Positions 8,062 through 16,927 of a DNA stretch of 64,000 nt are shown piece after piece (within the stretch, counting starts at the first letter, position 1; each line of letters begins with the position of its first letter). The stretch covers positions 96,945 through 160,944 of the forward strand of contig NZ_JNKW01000007.1 in the NCBI RefSeq assembly GCF_000702205.1. Direction: 5' to 3'. The notes below the pieces were generated by a model. That model had not been told where the DNA came from. It did no database searches and saw only the letters and a program-made list of their open reading frames with translations. Source of the stretch: Lachnospira multipara LB2003. Its GTDB lineage: Bacteria > Bacillota > Clostridia > Lachnospirales > Lachnospiraceae. A program made the position numbers and the translations under genes.

Positions 8062-9609
8062 ATGTATAGTTGTATTAATTGCGCTTCTGTTTATGGACTA
8101 GATGCTTTTCTTGTTCATGTTGAAACAGATGTATCACTTGGATTGCCAGACTTTAATATGAGTGGCCTTTTAAGTAGCGAAGTTAAGGAGGCTAAGGAAA
8201 GGATAAAGGTAGCTATAAAAAATTCTGGTTTTAAATTAGAACCGCAAAAAATTGTGGTTAATATTTCTCCTGCAGATATAAGAAAGGATGGTACAGGCTT
8301 TGATTTACCCATAGCACTGGGAATACTTGCGGCAGTAAAAATCTTAAATTTAGATGCCATAAAGGATACACTTTGCATTGGTGAGTTAAGTCTAGATGGC
8401 AGTATTAAAGGGGTTAAAGGTATTTTACCCTGCGTCCTTATGGCAAAGGATAAGAAAATTAAAAACGTAATTATTCCAAAAGAAAATGAAGCTGAAGGAT
8501 TAATTGTTGAAGGAATAAATATTATTACTGCCAATAATCTAAGGGAATGTGTAAAGTTAATAAATGAGGGCTTACCATCTAATCCCATAAATAGGACTTA
8601 CTCTTTAGATGAAGAAGAGGAAGATGATAATACTAGGCTTTATAACTGCTTTAGTGAGGTTAAGGGCCAAATTAGTGCTAAAAGGGCCACAATGATAGCA
8701 GTAGCAGGAATGCATAATATTATGTATATTGGACCACCAGGAAGTGGCAAGACTATGTTAGCTAGTAGAATACCTGGAATAATGCCAGATATGACAAGAG
8801 ATGAAATGCTACAGGTAACAAAAATTGCAAGTATATCAGGAAATCTTATAAAATGTAAGGGTTTAGTAAAAAAACGCCCCTTTAGAAATCCATATCACAA
8901 TATAACCACAAGCGCTTTAATGGGCGGTGGAGTTTATGCCAAACCAGGAGAAATTACCCTTGCAAGTAAGGGAGTATTATTTTTAGATGAAATTACAGAA
9001 TTTGATTCTAAGGTAATAGAAGGTCTTAGAGGTCCTCTTGAAGATAGAAGAGTAAGGGTTTCAAGACTAAATTATTCCTATGATTATCCGGCAGATTTTA
9101 TGCTTGTAGCTGCAATGAATCCCTGTAAATGCGGATATTATCCTGATAAGAACAGGTGTCATTGCAAGGAGAATGAAATAAAAAGATATATTGGAAAAAT
9201 AAGTAATCCCATATGGGATAGATTTGACATTTGTATTAAGACAAATGAAATTAAATTTAGGGATATATACGAAGATAATAATAACGAAGAGAATAATAAA
9301 GGAGAATTAAGTACTAAAGAAATGAAGGAAAAAATCCTTGCTGCTAGAAAGATTCAGCTTGAACGCTTTAAAGGTACAAGCATTAATTTTAATTCTCAGA
9401 TGGATTCCAAAATGGTTAATAAATACTGTGAATTGAAAGAAAAGGAACAAAAACTAATGGAAAAGTTCTATGAAAAAAAGAGACTTACAGCAAGGGGTTA
9501 TACAAGGATATTAAAAACGGCAAGAACCATAGCAGATCTAGAAGGATGCAAAGATATACAATGGAGCCACATTTCAGAGAGCTTTTCTTATAGAAGTGTT
9601 AATGAATAG
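8062..9609 (+). CDS. comM: YifB/ComM family Mg-chelatase-like AAA+ ATPase, 515 aa
   Basis: ComM/YifB proteins are hexameric AAA+ helicases that promote branch migration during natural transformation in Gram-negatives. The start at 8062 (MYSCINCASVYGLDA) matches the family N-terminus and has AGAAGGA just upstream; 31 upstream in-frame codons from 7969 are AT-rich and do not fit. The N-terminal ChlI-like domain (~1-170) holds the VNISPADIRKDGTGFDLPIALG segment, split here as family signature VNISPAD and GFDLPIALG. Walker A GPPGSGKT is at 224-231 and Walker B LFLDEI at ~306-311. A zinc-like cluster has Cys355, Cys357, Cys366 and Cys368. The C-terminal Mg-chelatase domain ends LEGCKDIQWSHISES. 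The gene overlaps nothing but is followed closely by dprA, its usual partner in DNA uptake and recombination. Confidence 0.93.
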   Translation: MYSCINCASVYGLDAFLVHVETDVSLGLPDFNMSGLLSSEVKEAKERIKVAIKNSGFKLEPQKIVVNISPADIRKDGTGFDLPIALGILAAVKILNLDAIKDTLCIGELSLDGSIKGVKGILPCVLMAKDKKIKNVIIPKENEAEGLIVEGINIITANNLRECVKLINEGLPSNPINRTYSLDEEEEDDNTRLYNCFSEVKGQISAKRATMIAVAGMHNIMYIGPPGSGKTMLASRIPGIMPDMTRDEMLQVTKIASISGNLIKCKGLVKKRPFRNPYHNITTSALMGGGVYAKPGEITLASKGVLFLDEITEFDSKVIEGLRGPLEDRRVRVSRLNYSYDYPADFMLVAAMNPCKCGYYPDKNRCHCKENEIKRYIGKISNPIWDRFDICIKTNEIKFRDIYEDNNNEENNKGELSTKEMKEKILAARKIQLERFKGTSINFNSQMDSKMVNKYCELKEKEQKLMEKFYEKKRLTARGYTRILKTARTIADLEGCKDIQWSHISESFSYRSVNE

Positions 9610-9616
9610 GAGGCTT

Positions 9617-10762
9617 ATGACAAAAGATGTAGAAGAAGGCTTTTATTGGTATTGGCTAAATAATATACCAAGAGTTGGTAATATAAAGATACACAATCTT
9701 CTTGATAGATTTAAAAGCCCTAAAAATATATATAGTGCAAGCTTTAAAGACTATACGCAAGTAGCTAAAATATCTATTAATGATGCCAAACAAATTGATT
9801 TAGCCAAAAAAAGCGAATACATATATAATGACTATAAAAAATTGATAAAATCAGACATGAATTTTACATATCCAGTAAGTAATGATTATCCAAAAGCATT
9901 ACTTAATCTAAATGATTATCCAGTTAATTTATTTTATTATGGCAAACTAGCAGATGAGAATAAACCAATAGTATCAATAATAGGTACAAGGGAGTGCACA
10001 AATTACGGAAGAAAGATAGCCTATGAATTTGGCAAGGCTTTTGCTAAGATGGGAATTCAAGTAATAAGTGGAATGGCACTTGGAGTAGACTATTATGGAC
10101 AAAAGGGAGCTATTGATAATGGTGGCTATTCCCTTGGAGTGCTTGGATGTGGCGTGGACTTATGTTATCCAAGATATAATTATGATTTATATGAAAAATT
10201 GAAAATAAAGGGTGGAGTTTTATCAGAATATAAGCCGCACACTCCTGCAATTCCAGCAAGTTTTCCTATGCGTAATAGAATAATTAGTGGACTTTCCGAT
10301 GCCATAGTGGTGGTTGAAGCAAGAAGAAAAAGTGGAACTAAAATAACAGTTGAGCATGCCCTTGAAAATGGAAAGGATATTTTTGTGGTTCCAGGAAGAA
10401 TTGGAGACGAGTTGTCATATGGCTGTCTTGAAATGCTTTCAGATGGGGCAAATCTTATACTTGAGCCAGCTGATATTTGTAAATGTGAAAGAGTAAAAGA
10501 GAAATTATTTAATAGTAGCCAAAGCAAGACAATTTCAAGTCAAAATACACAATTTAGACACAATTCTTTAAATTCCCCTATTGCAAGCCCTAGAAATATG
10601 GTGTATAGTGAACTCGATTTGTATCCTTGTTCCTTAGATGATTTAGTGAAGAAGACAGGGTTACCTTTAAGTAACGTGGTAGAAAATTTATTAGAACTTG
10701 AGTTAGAGGGCTTAGTAGAGGAAACAGCTAAGAATTACTATGCAAAGATACAGATAAGTTAG
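9617..10762 (+). CDS. dprA: DNA-processing protein DprA/Smf, 381 aa
   Basis: DprA loads RecA on incoming single-stranded DNA in transformation. The ATG at 9617 is preferred: AGGAGG (9608-9613) lies 3 nt upstream, a short spacing, but upstream candidates (GTG 9596, ATG 9602) lack a site, and MTKDVEEGFYWYWLNNIPRVG fits the family start after trimming. A SAM-like N-terminal domain (~1-75) precedes the Rossmann DprA domain, with IGTRECTNYGR (~123-133), SGMALGVD (~153-160), the FPMRNRIISGLS segment (~216) and SGTKITVEHALE. A C-terminal winged helix (~320-380) ends GLVEETAKNYY. The gene starts 7 nt after the comM stop, so the two are co-transcribed. Confidence 0.93.
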   Translation: MTKDVEEGFYWYWLNNIPRVGNIKIHNLLDRFKSPKNIYSASFKDYTQVAKISINDAKQIDLAKKSEYIYNDYKKLIKSDMNFTYPVSNDYPKALLNLNDYPVNLFYYGKLADENKPIVSIIGTRECTNYGRKIAYEFGKAFAKMGIQVISGMALGVDYYGQKGAIDNGGYSLGVLGCGVDLCYPRYNYDLYEKLKIKGGVLSEYKPHTPAIPASFPMRNRIISGLSDAIVVVEARRKSGTKITVEHALENGKDIFVVPGRIGDELSYGCLEMLSDGANLILEPADICKCERVKEKLFNSSQSKTISSQNTQFRHNSLNSPIASPRNMVYSELDLYPCSLDDLVKKTGLPLSNVVENLLELELEGLVEETAKNYYAKIQIS

Positions 10763-10823
10763 AAATAGCATTATTGCTAATAAGTCCAGATTTTGGGCTT
10801 AAAGAAACGGAGGAAAGTTTTAA

Positions 10824-12896
10824 GTGGCTAAGTATTTAGTTATAGTGGAATCGCCAGCAAAGGTTAAAACAATAGGCAAATTTTTAGGATCTAATTATAA
10901 AGTAATGGCATCGCAAGGTCATGTAAGAGACCTTCCAAAGTCACAACTTGGTATTGATGTAGAGAATGATTATGAACCTAAATATATAACAATTAGAGGT
11001 AAGGGTGAATTACTTGCAGCCTTAAGAAAGGAAGCTAAAAAGGCTGATAAGATATATCTTGCAACCGATCCCGATCGTGAAGGAGAGGCTATTTCTTGGC
11101 ATTTAGCAGCTGCACTTAAATTGGAAGAAAAAGACATTTATAGAATTACATTCAATGAAATCACTAAGAGTGCAGTTAAAGAATCATTAAAGAATGCTAG
11201 AAAAATCGACATGAACTTAGTTGATGCACAGCAGGCAAGACGAGCTTTAGATAGAATTGTGGGATATGGTATTAGTCCACTTTTATGGGCTAAGATAAAA
11301 AGAGGTTTATCAGCAGGTAGAGTACAGTCAGTTGCGCTTAGAATAATTTGCGACAGAGAGAATTTAATAGATGAATTTATTCCTGAAGAGTATTGGACAA
11401 TGGAGGCAACTCTTAATATTAAGAATGAAAAAAAGCCAATAGTTGCTCAATTTGTTGGAGATGAGAATGGCAAGATTGAAATTAAGACTAAAGCTCAAAT
11501 GGAAGAAATACTAGAAGAAGTAAAGAAAAATACATTTAGCGTTGATTCAATTAAGAAGGGTGAAAGAAACAAAAAAGCCCCACTTCCATTTACAACAAGT
11601 ACAATGCAACAGGAAGCTGCTAAGGCTCTTAATTTTGCAACACAAAAAACTATGAGAATTGCTCAGCAGTTATATGAAGGCGTGGAAATTGAAGGAAGAG
11701 GAAGTATTGGTTTAATTACATACCTACGTACTGATTCTACAAGAGTTGCTAATGAGGCTGTAGAAACAACTGCTAAATTTATTGAGGAAAATTATGGACT
11801 AGAATATGCAGCTGGTAAAAGAACTGATAAAAAGGGTGATGAAAAGCGTATTCAGGATGCTCACGAAGCAATTCGTCCAACAGACCTTAGTTTATCTCCA
11901 GTAGTTGTTAAGGATTCTCTTTCAAGAGACCAGTTTAGACTATATCAGCTTATCTGGAAGAGATTTATTGCAAGCCAGATGGCAGGCGCAGTTTATGAAA
12001 CAACATCAGTTAAGATTAAGGCTGGTAAATATAGATTCTCAGTTGCTGCAACAAAGGTTAAATTTGAAGGTTTCATGGCAATTTATAAGGAAGCTGATGA
12101 TAATGAGAAGAGTAATACCCTAGCTAAGGGCCTTGACCTTGATACTAAGCTTAGCCTTGAGAATATTGAAGGCATACAGCATTTTACACAGCCACCAGCT
12201 CATTTTACAGAAGCAAGTTTAGTAAAGACTCTAGAAGAGCTTGGAATTGGTAGACCATCTACTTATGCACCTACAATTTCAACAATTATTGCTAGACACT
12301 ATGTTGCTAAGGAACAAAAAAACCTATATGTAACAGAACTTGGTAGCGCAGTAAATAATGCAATGATGACGGCTTTTCCAGTTATTGTAAATACACAGTT
12401 TACAGCTAATATGGAGAGCTTACTTGATGGTGTAGAAGAGGGTAATGTGGAATGGAAAGACATTATTAGAAACTTCTACCCAGACCTAAAAGAAGCTATT
12501 GATTTAGCTGAAAAAGAATTGGAAAATGTCACAATTGAAGATGAGGTTACAGATGTAATTTGCGAAAATTGTGGTAGAAATATGGTTGTAAAATATGGAC
12601 CTCATGGTAAATTCCTTGCATGTCCAGGATTCCCAGATTGTAGAAATACTAAGCCATATCTAGAAAAGATAGGTGTTGCCTGCCCTAAGTGTGGTAAGGA
12701 TGTTATTCTTAAAAAGACTAAGAAGGGCAGAATTTTCTATGGTTGTGAAGGTTATCCAGAATGTGATTTTGTTTCATGGCAGAAACCTTCAACAAAAAAA
12801 TGTCCAGATTGCGGCGGCTATATGGTTATAAAGGGTCAGAAGCTAGCTTGTGCAAATCCTGAGTGCGGTCATGTTGAAGTAATAAGTAAAGAATAA
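10824..12896 (+). CDS. topA: DNA topoisomerase I (type IA), 690 aa
   Basis: TopA relaxes negative supercoils by single-strand passage. A GTG start is preceded by GGAGG with a 10-nt spacing. The Toprim domain begins YLVIVESPAKVKTIGKFLG and has the acidic triad in DPDRE (Asp82, Asp84, Glu86). The active-site tyrosine is Tyr300 in GLITYLRTDSTR. The four-domain clamp covers residues ~1-560. Three C-terminal Cys4 zinc ribbons start near Cys580 (CENCGRN), near 620 (CPKCGKD) and near 660 (CPDCGGY). Length and layout are normal for Firmicutes. The order dprA-topA-codY is shared with Bacillus, although Bacillus has further genes between topA and codY. Confidence 0.98.
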   Translation: MAKYLVIVESPAKVKTIGKFLGSNYKVMASQGHVRDLPKSQLGIDVENDYEPKYITIRGKGELLAALRKEAKKADKIYLATDPDREGEAISWHLAAALKLEEKDIYRITFNEITKSAVKESLKNARKIDMNLVDAQQARRALDRIVGYGISPLLWAKIKRGLSAGRVQSVALRIICDRENLIDEFIPEEYWTMEATLNIKNEKKPIVAQFVGDENGKIEIKTKAQMEEILEEVKKNTFSVDSIKKGERNKKAPLPFTTSTMQQEAAKALNFATQKTMRIAQQLYEGVEIEGRGSIGLITYLRTDSTRVANEAVETTAKFIEENYGLEYAAGKRTDKKGDEKRIQDAHEAIRPTDLSLSPVVVKDSLSRDQFRLYQLIWKRFIASQMAGAVYETTSVKIKAGKYRFSVAATKVKFEGFMAIYKEADDNEKSNTLAKGLDLDTKLSLENIEGIQHFTQPPAHFTEASLVKTLEELGIGRPSTYAPTISTIIARHYVAKEQKNLYVTELGSAVNNAMMTAFPVIVNTQFTANMESLLDGVEEGNVEWKDIIRNFYPDLKEAIDLAEKELENVTIEDEVTDVICENCGRNMVVKYGPHGKFLACPGFPDCRNTKPYLEKIGVACPKCGKDVILKKTKKGRIFYGCEGYPECDFVSWQKPSTKKCPDCGGYMVIKGQKLACANPECGHVEVISKE

Positions 12897-12912
12897 ATAA
12901 TAGGTGGTTTTT

Positions 12913-13671
12913 ATGAGTATAGAATTATTAGACAAAACTCGTAAAATAAATAAAATATTACATAATAACCATATGCTAAGGATAAATTTTACAGATATCT
13001 GTCTTTGCTTATCAGATATTCTAAAATCAGATATTTTGGTGATTTCTAAGAAGGGAAAAGTTTTAGGAAGAGCAAGACATAATGATTTTCAGATTTTAGA
13101 TATAGCTATTACTAAGGGCGGATTTATTGATAAAGCATTAAATGAACGACTCTTAAGTATTCTTAGTACAAATGAAAATGTAAATCTAGCTACCTTAGGA
13201 TTTAAGGAAGATAGAATAGCTAATATAAGTGCTTTAATTACACCAATTTACATTGCCGGAAAAAGACTAGGCACACTTTTTATTTGTAGAGATGAAAATG
13301 ATTATGATATAGACGATATTATACTTAGTGAATATGGTACAACAGTTATAGGTTTAAGTCTTATGCAGTCAGTTAATGAGGAGTCAGCAACAGATGCAAG
13401 AAAAAGACAGGTAGTTAAGCTTGCAATTTCAACCCTCTCCTCTTCAGAATTGATTGCTATGAAGGCAGTATTAAACGAATTAGATGGTTTTGAAGGAATA
13501 TTAGTCGCTTCTCGTATTGCTGATAAGGTTGGTATTACAAGATCAGTTATTGTAAATGCTCTAAGAAAATTTGAAAGCGCTAACATAATTGAAACAAGAT
13601 CTTCTGGTATGAAGGGAACATATATCAAAGTAGTTAATGATTTGGTCTTTGATGAGATAAAAACCTTCTAA
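12913..13671 (+). CDS. codY: GTP-sensing global transcriptional regulator CodY, 252 aa
   Basis: CodY represses nutrient-limitation genes when GTP and branched-chain amino acids are plentiful. The start at 12913 is chosen because AGGTGG (12902-12907) lies 5 nt upstream; a GTG at 12904 falls inside that site. The N-terminal GAF-type domain (~1-150) contains NFTDICLCLSDILKSD. The C-terminal winged helix-turn-helix (~200-245) has the family signature RIADKVGITRSVIVNALRKF followed by SSGMKGTYIKV. Length is slightly under the Bacillus protein (259 aa). It lies directly upstream of flgB, as in Bacillus, and a CodY-box-like site overlaps the flgB promoter. Confidence 0.97.
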   Translation: MSIELLDKTRKINKILHNNHMLRINFTDICLCLSDILKSDILVISKKGKVLGRARHNDFQILDIAITKGGFIDKALNERLLSILSTNENVNLATLGFKEDRIANISALITPIYIAGKRLGTLFICRDENDYDIDDIILSEYGTTVIGLSLMQSVNEESATDARKRQVVKLAISTLSSSELIAMKAVLNELDGFEGILVASRIADKVGITRSVIVNALRKFESANIIETRSSGMKGTYIKVVNDLVFDEIKTF

Positions 13672-13694
13672 AAGAATAAAATAAACAAATACTC

Positions 13695-13723
13695 TTGCTT
13701 TTTCACTATTGGAATAGTAAAAT
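13695..13723 (+). promoter_or_regulatory. Candidate promoter of a short transcript between codY and flgB
   Basis: TTGCTT at 13695-13700, a 17-nt spacer and TAAAAT at 13718-13723. Transcription would begin near 13730 and stop at the terminator 13757-13790. Predicted by pattern only; it may be fortuitous. Confidence 0.35.
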
Positions 13724-13790
13724 AGTACTATCCAAGGAGGATGAAGCGACGAATGGATGGATCCACGAAAGTGGGTCCATTTTTGTTTTT
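13710..13790 (+). ncRNA. Candidate small RNA or codY 3' element with two hairpins
   Basis: Between codY and flgB a first hairpin pairs 13710-13719 with 13726-13734 (9 bp with one bulged A). It is followed by an unpaired purine-rich stretch containing AAGGAGGATGAAGCGACGAA and then the terminator hairpin. The purine stretch carries a full anti-SD complement (AAGGAGG), but the only ATG next to it opens a 30-codon frame that reads through the terminator stem and has no protein-like composition. If the candidate promoter works, the transcript is about 60 nt. Alternatively it is the structured 3' end of codY mRNA. No Rfam family was recognised. Confidence 0.35.
13757..13790 (+). terminator. Intrinsic terminator between codY and the fla/che cluster
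   Basis: A 10-bp stem (13757-13766 with 13771-13780, one G-U pair) is closed by a GAAA tetraloop and followed by TTTTGTTTTT. It separates codY from the flgB promoter. Confidence 0.88.
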
Positions 13791-13845
13791 ATCCCAAAAT
13801 CTTAGTTTCGTCTTATTTTTAGAAGGGCTGTAAGGGAAAAACAAC

Positions 13846-13873
13846 TTGTGTTTTTCTAAAAATATTTTATAAT
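13846..13873 (+). promoter_or_regulatory. fla/che promoter (sigma-A type) with overlapping CodY-box-like site
   Basis: TTGTGT at 13846-13851, a 16-nt spacer and TATAAT at 13868-13873, 62 nt before flgB. Positions 13850-13864 (GTTTTTCTAAAAATA) match the CodY consensus AATTTTCWGAAAATT at 11 of 15 positions and cover the -35 edge and the spacer. CodY is known to repress the Bacillus fla/che promoter, so repression by occlusion is a reasonable inference here. Confidence 0.6.
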
Positions 13874-13935
13874 TAAGATAGTATTTACGTGAATTAAATT
13901 TAATACAAGGCTTTTTCTTATGAAAGGAGAAATTT

Positions 13936-14328
13936 ATGTCAACGGGAGCATTTGGTTATGTGAATTTGCTTACCACAGCAGCAAATGCCAGTTGGGCTAG
14001 AGAAGAAGTACTTAGTAACAATATCGCAAATGTTGATACTCCAAACTATAAAAGGCAAGACATTGAATTTACAACATTTTTAGAAAACGCATTACAACGA
14101 GCTGGAAGCGATGCTACTTCTTTAACTCAAAGGGTGAGTAAACTAAATTATAACGATATTGCTATTAGAACTTATACAGATAATAGTACATTGTCTTATA
14201 GACTTGATGGTAATAACGTGGATTTATCAACTGAAAATGTAGAACTTGCTTCAGAACAACTAAATTACACAGGCTTAGTTGATAGTATTAATAACGAATT
14301 TAAAAGATTTGGCTATGTAATTAAGTAA
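13936..14328 (+). CDS. flgB: Flagellar basal-body rod protein FlgB, 130 aa
   Basis: FlgB is a proximal rod subunit exported by the flagellar type III apparatus. AAAGGAG lies 7 nt before the ATG. The rod/hook signature LSNNIANVDTPNYKRQDIEF is at ~31-50, and the C-terminal helix (ELASEQLNYTGLVDSINNEF) is the D0 packing helix. Length is standard. It is the first gene of the fla/che cluster behind the sigma-A promoter and is followed by flgC. Confidence 0.96.
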   Translation: MSTGAFGYVNLLTTAANASWAREEVLSNNIANVDTPNYKRQDIEFTTFLENALQRAGSDATSLTQRVSKLNYNDIAIRTYTDNSTLSYRLDGNNVDLSTENVELASEQLNYTGLVDSINNEFKRFGYVIK

Positions 14329-14351
14329 GTTTTAAGGATGGAGCGTGATTT

Positions 14352-14840
14352 ATGGCTATTTTTACAAGCTTTAATATAAGTGCGTCGGGTATGACAGCAC
14401 AACAATTAAGAACAGATGTTATTGCTGAAAATATTGCCAATGCTGATACAACAAGAACTTCAACTGGTAAACCTTATGTTAAGAAAAACGTTGTATTTAC
14501 AGAAAAAACCCTAACAGGAACATATCTTGGTAAAAAGGGGAGTGTATATAGTGGCTATTCCTCTTTTGCAGATGCACTAAGAATGGCAAATGGTGGAGTC
14601 GTAGGCAATGGCGTTAAGGTTACAAGAATTTATGAGGATACTAATCAGGATATGAATATTGTATATGATCCAAATCATCCTGATGCTGATGAGAATGGAT
14701 ATGTAACCTATCCAAATGTAAATGTAGTTCAGGAAATGACGGATTTAATTGATGCATCAAGAACCTACGAAGCTAATATTTCAGCTTTTAATGCAGCTAA
14801 AGCAATGGCTCAAAAGGGCCTAACAATAGGGGAACAATAA
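14352..14840 (+). CDS. flgC: Flagellar basal-body rod protein FlgC, 162 aa
   Basis: FlgC is a rod subunit partnering FlgB, FlgF and FliE. GGATGGAG precedes the start. The N-terminal rod signature reads ISASGMTAQQLRTDVIAENI ANADTT (~9-34), and the C-terminus has the conserved YPNVNVVQEMTDLIDASRTY ending in a D0 helix with YEANISAFNAAKAMAQKGL. No anomalies. Followed by a short gap holding 13-bp tandem repeats before fliE. Confidence 0.96.
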   Translation: MAIFTSFNISASGMTAQQLRTDVIAENIANADTTRTSTGKPYVKKNVVFTEKTLTGTYLGKKGSVYSGYSSFADALRMANGGVVGNGVKVTRIYEDTNQDMNIVYDPNHPDADENGYVTYPNVNVVQEMTDLIDASRTYEANISAFNAAKAMAQKGLTIGEQ

Positions 14841-14852
14841 TTATTTTTAAAG

Positions 14853-14888
14853 ATAAAGAGATAATATAAAGAGATAATATAAAGAGAT
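14853..14888 (+). repeat. 13-bp tandem repeat between flgC and fliE
   Basis: The unit ATAAAGAGATAAT occurs at 14853-14865 and 14866-14878, with a partial third copy at 14879-14888. It lies upstream of the fliE ribosome binding site in an otherwise ungapped operon. Confidence 0.85.
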
Positions 14889-14920
14889 TTGGATTTTGTA
14901 ATTAAAGATGGAGGTGTGCT

Positions 14921-15259
14921 ATGGAGCTAACTAATGCAGTATCAGCCTTAAACTCCGATTATGTCGTAAAGGTTAAAGATGCAATGAAAGCAGGAGTGCT
15001 AGGAGGTACAGCTGCAGCTAAAACAAGTGGAGATGCTTTTAGTGCAGTTTATTCTTCTGTATCAAGCTTACTTGGAAGCACCAATGACTATATTGAAAAA
15101 GCACAGCAGGCTGAAGTGGATTTTGCCCTTGGTAATATTAAAAATCCACATGAATTAGGGGTTTATCAGCAGCAAGCTAATATAGCTCTTCAATATACAG
15201 TGGCTATAAGAGATAAGGCTCTTGAGAGCTATAACACAATTATGAATATGAACATTTAA
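14921..15259 (+). CDS. fliE: Flagellar hook-basal body adapter FliE, 112 aa
   Basis: FliE joins the MS ring (FliF) to the rod and is the first substrate exported. GGAGGTG lies upstream of the ATG. The family pattern is in the C-terminal half: DYIEKAQQAEVDFALGNI, then NPHELGVYQQQANIALQYTV and a terminal helix ending SYNTIMNMNI. Length is normal (~100-115). Lies between flgC and fliF as in Bacillus. Confidence 0.95.
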   Translation: MELTNAVSALNSDYVVKVKDAMKAGVLGGTAAAKTSGDAFSAVYSSVSSLLGSTNDYIEKAQQAEVDFALGNIKNPHELGVYQQQANIALQYTVAIRDKALESYNTIMNMNI

Positions 15260-15296
15260 GGGATAAACCAATTTTGAAGGATTTGGGGTGTAAATT

Positions 15297-16910
15297 ATGT
15301 TAGAGAGATTGAGGGAAATACCGACTAGGATACTTGAGATGTTAAAGAGCCTTTCTAAGGTTCAAAAAATTATAATTGCCATAGGGGTTACTGTTTTTAT
15401 TGTAGCAGTAACCATTTTGTCGATTGTATTATCTAGGCCCAAGTATGAGATTTTAAAAACTTGTGCTGATTATGAAACTCTTGGAGAGGTAGATGAGTTA
15501 CTTACATCAGAAGGTATACATCATAAAATCGACAACTTGACTATTTATGTTGAGAAAAAGGACTTAACCAATGCTAAAATAAAGATTGCGTCTGGAAATT
15601 TTACAGCTGATGGATATACTTTTGAAGAGGCAATGTCTAATAACTTAACAACTACAGATTCTGACAGATTAAAAAAGTATGCTAATTTTTTGCGAAGTAA
15701 ATTGGCTAAGGATTTAACAGGTTACAATGGTATTAAGGCAGCAGAGGTTAATGTTACAATTCCAGAGGATACATCAAGTTTTTATGCCAAGACAGCTGAG
15801 ACAGTTGTTGCTGCAAAATTAACAACTACAGGTGCTTTCAATGAAGAATCTGCAGAAGCAATAGCACTTTTTTTGGCAGCATCAGTAGGTAATTCAACAA
15901 CTAATAACGTCACTATTACTAATGATAATGGTGATGTGTTATTTAGCGGAATCAATTCAGGTTCCTCATCAACTTTTACCCTAAATTCAAGATTGAAATA
16001 CAAGTCAACAATTGAAAATACAGTTACTTTATCACTACAAAAGGCAATAACAAGTAGTGGCCTATATGATGAGGCAAATATTGCAATTAATCTAGACCTT
16101 GACTGGGATACGGTTAATGAAATTGCCACAACATATACAGCACAGGAAGGTAGAGAAGAAGGACTTTATAAGGAATCATATGAATTAGAGTCTACTGGCA
16201 CAACAGGTGCTAGTGGAACTCCTGGAACCACAAGTAATGATGAGACTACATATGATATTACAGATGGAAACAATTCCACATCAACCTATACAGTTAAACA
16301 ATATTCATATATGCCAAATGAAATTGTAAAAACTACTAATGGTGAACCAGGAAAAATAATATATGATTCATCGACTATAGGTGTAACTCTTATTCAAAAG
16401 GTGGTTTATAAAGAACAGGAGGTGAAGGATGCTGGACTCTTAGACGGTACTACATGGGAACAGTATAAGATAGATAATGCGGAATCAGTAAAACTAGATG
16501 TGGACAATGACTGGGTTCAAATTATTGCTAAAGGTACAGGTATTACAAATACTGATAATATTTCAGTTGTTGCCTACCAGGTGCCATATTTTGAAGATAA
16601 GCCAGCAAGCAATATCTTAAGCACAGCAAGTTTCTGGATTCAGGTCTTACTTGCAATTGCTATTCTTGTGATTCTTATCTTAGTTGTTCTTAGAAGTACT
16701 AGACCTCTTACAGTTGAGGAAACAGAGCCTGAGTTATCCGTTGAAGATATGTTAGCTACAACTAAGGAAGCAACTGCCCAACAGACAGTTGATGATATTG
16801 ATGTTCAAGAAAAATCAGAAACTCGAATTGCTATTGAAAAATTCGTGGATGAAAATCCAGAAGCGGTGGCCCTGCTACTTCGTAACTGGCTTAATGAAGA
16901 TTGGAATTAA
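15297..16910 (+). CDS. fliF: Flagellar MS-ring protein FliF, 537 aa
   Basis: FliF forms the membrane MS ring around the export gate. Transmembrane segments are at ~22-46 and ~443-466, flanking a large periplasmic region with the YscJ/FliF ring-building motifs (LTSEGIHHKIDNLTIYVEKK at ~66-85 and RSKLAKDLTGYNGIKAAEVN). A Ser/Thr/Gly-rich disordered stretch (~300-330) is the usual beta-collar spacer. The C-terminal ~20 residues (FVDENPEAVALLLRNWLNED) are the FliG-binding helix. GGGGTG precedes the start. Confidence 0.97.
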   Translation: MLERLREIPTRILEMLKSLSKVQKIIIAIGVTVFIVAVTILSIVLSRPKYEILKTCADYETLGEVDELLTSEGIHHKIDNLTIYVEKKDLTNAKIKIASGNFTADGYTFEEAMSNNLTTTDSDRLKKYANFLRSKLAKDLTGYNGIKAAEVNVTIPEDTSSFYAKTAETVVAAKLTTTGAFNEESAEAIALFLAASVGNSTTNNVTITNDNGDVLFSGINSGSSSTFTLNSRLKYKSTIENTVTLSLQKAITSSGLYDEANIAINLDLDWDTVNEIATTYTAQEGREEGLYKESYELESTGTTGASGTPGTTSNDETTYDITDGNNSTSTYTVKQYSYMPNEIVKTTNGEPGKIIYDSSTIGVTLIQKVVYKEQEVKDAGLLDGTTWEQYKIDNAESVKLDVDNDWVQIIAKGTGITNTDNISVVAYQVPYFEDKPASNILSTASFWIQVLLAIAILVILILVVLRSTRPLTVEETEPELSVEDMLATTKEATAQQTVDDIDVQEKSETRIAIEKFVDENPEAVALLLRNWLNEDWN

Positions 16911-16927
16911 TAAGGGAGGTGTAGCCT

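Noticed and set aside
10763..10823. Two short hairpins between dprA and topA
   Set aside because: Stems of 5-6 bp with no T run; too weak to call as terminator or riboswitch.
13741..13833. 30-codon frame after AAGGAGG
   Set aside because: No space between the site and ATG, and it runs through the terminator stem and T-tract; more likely non-coding.
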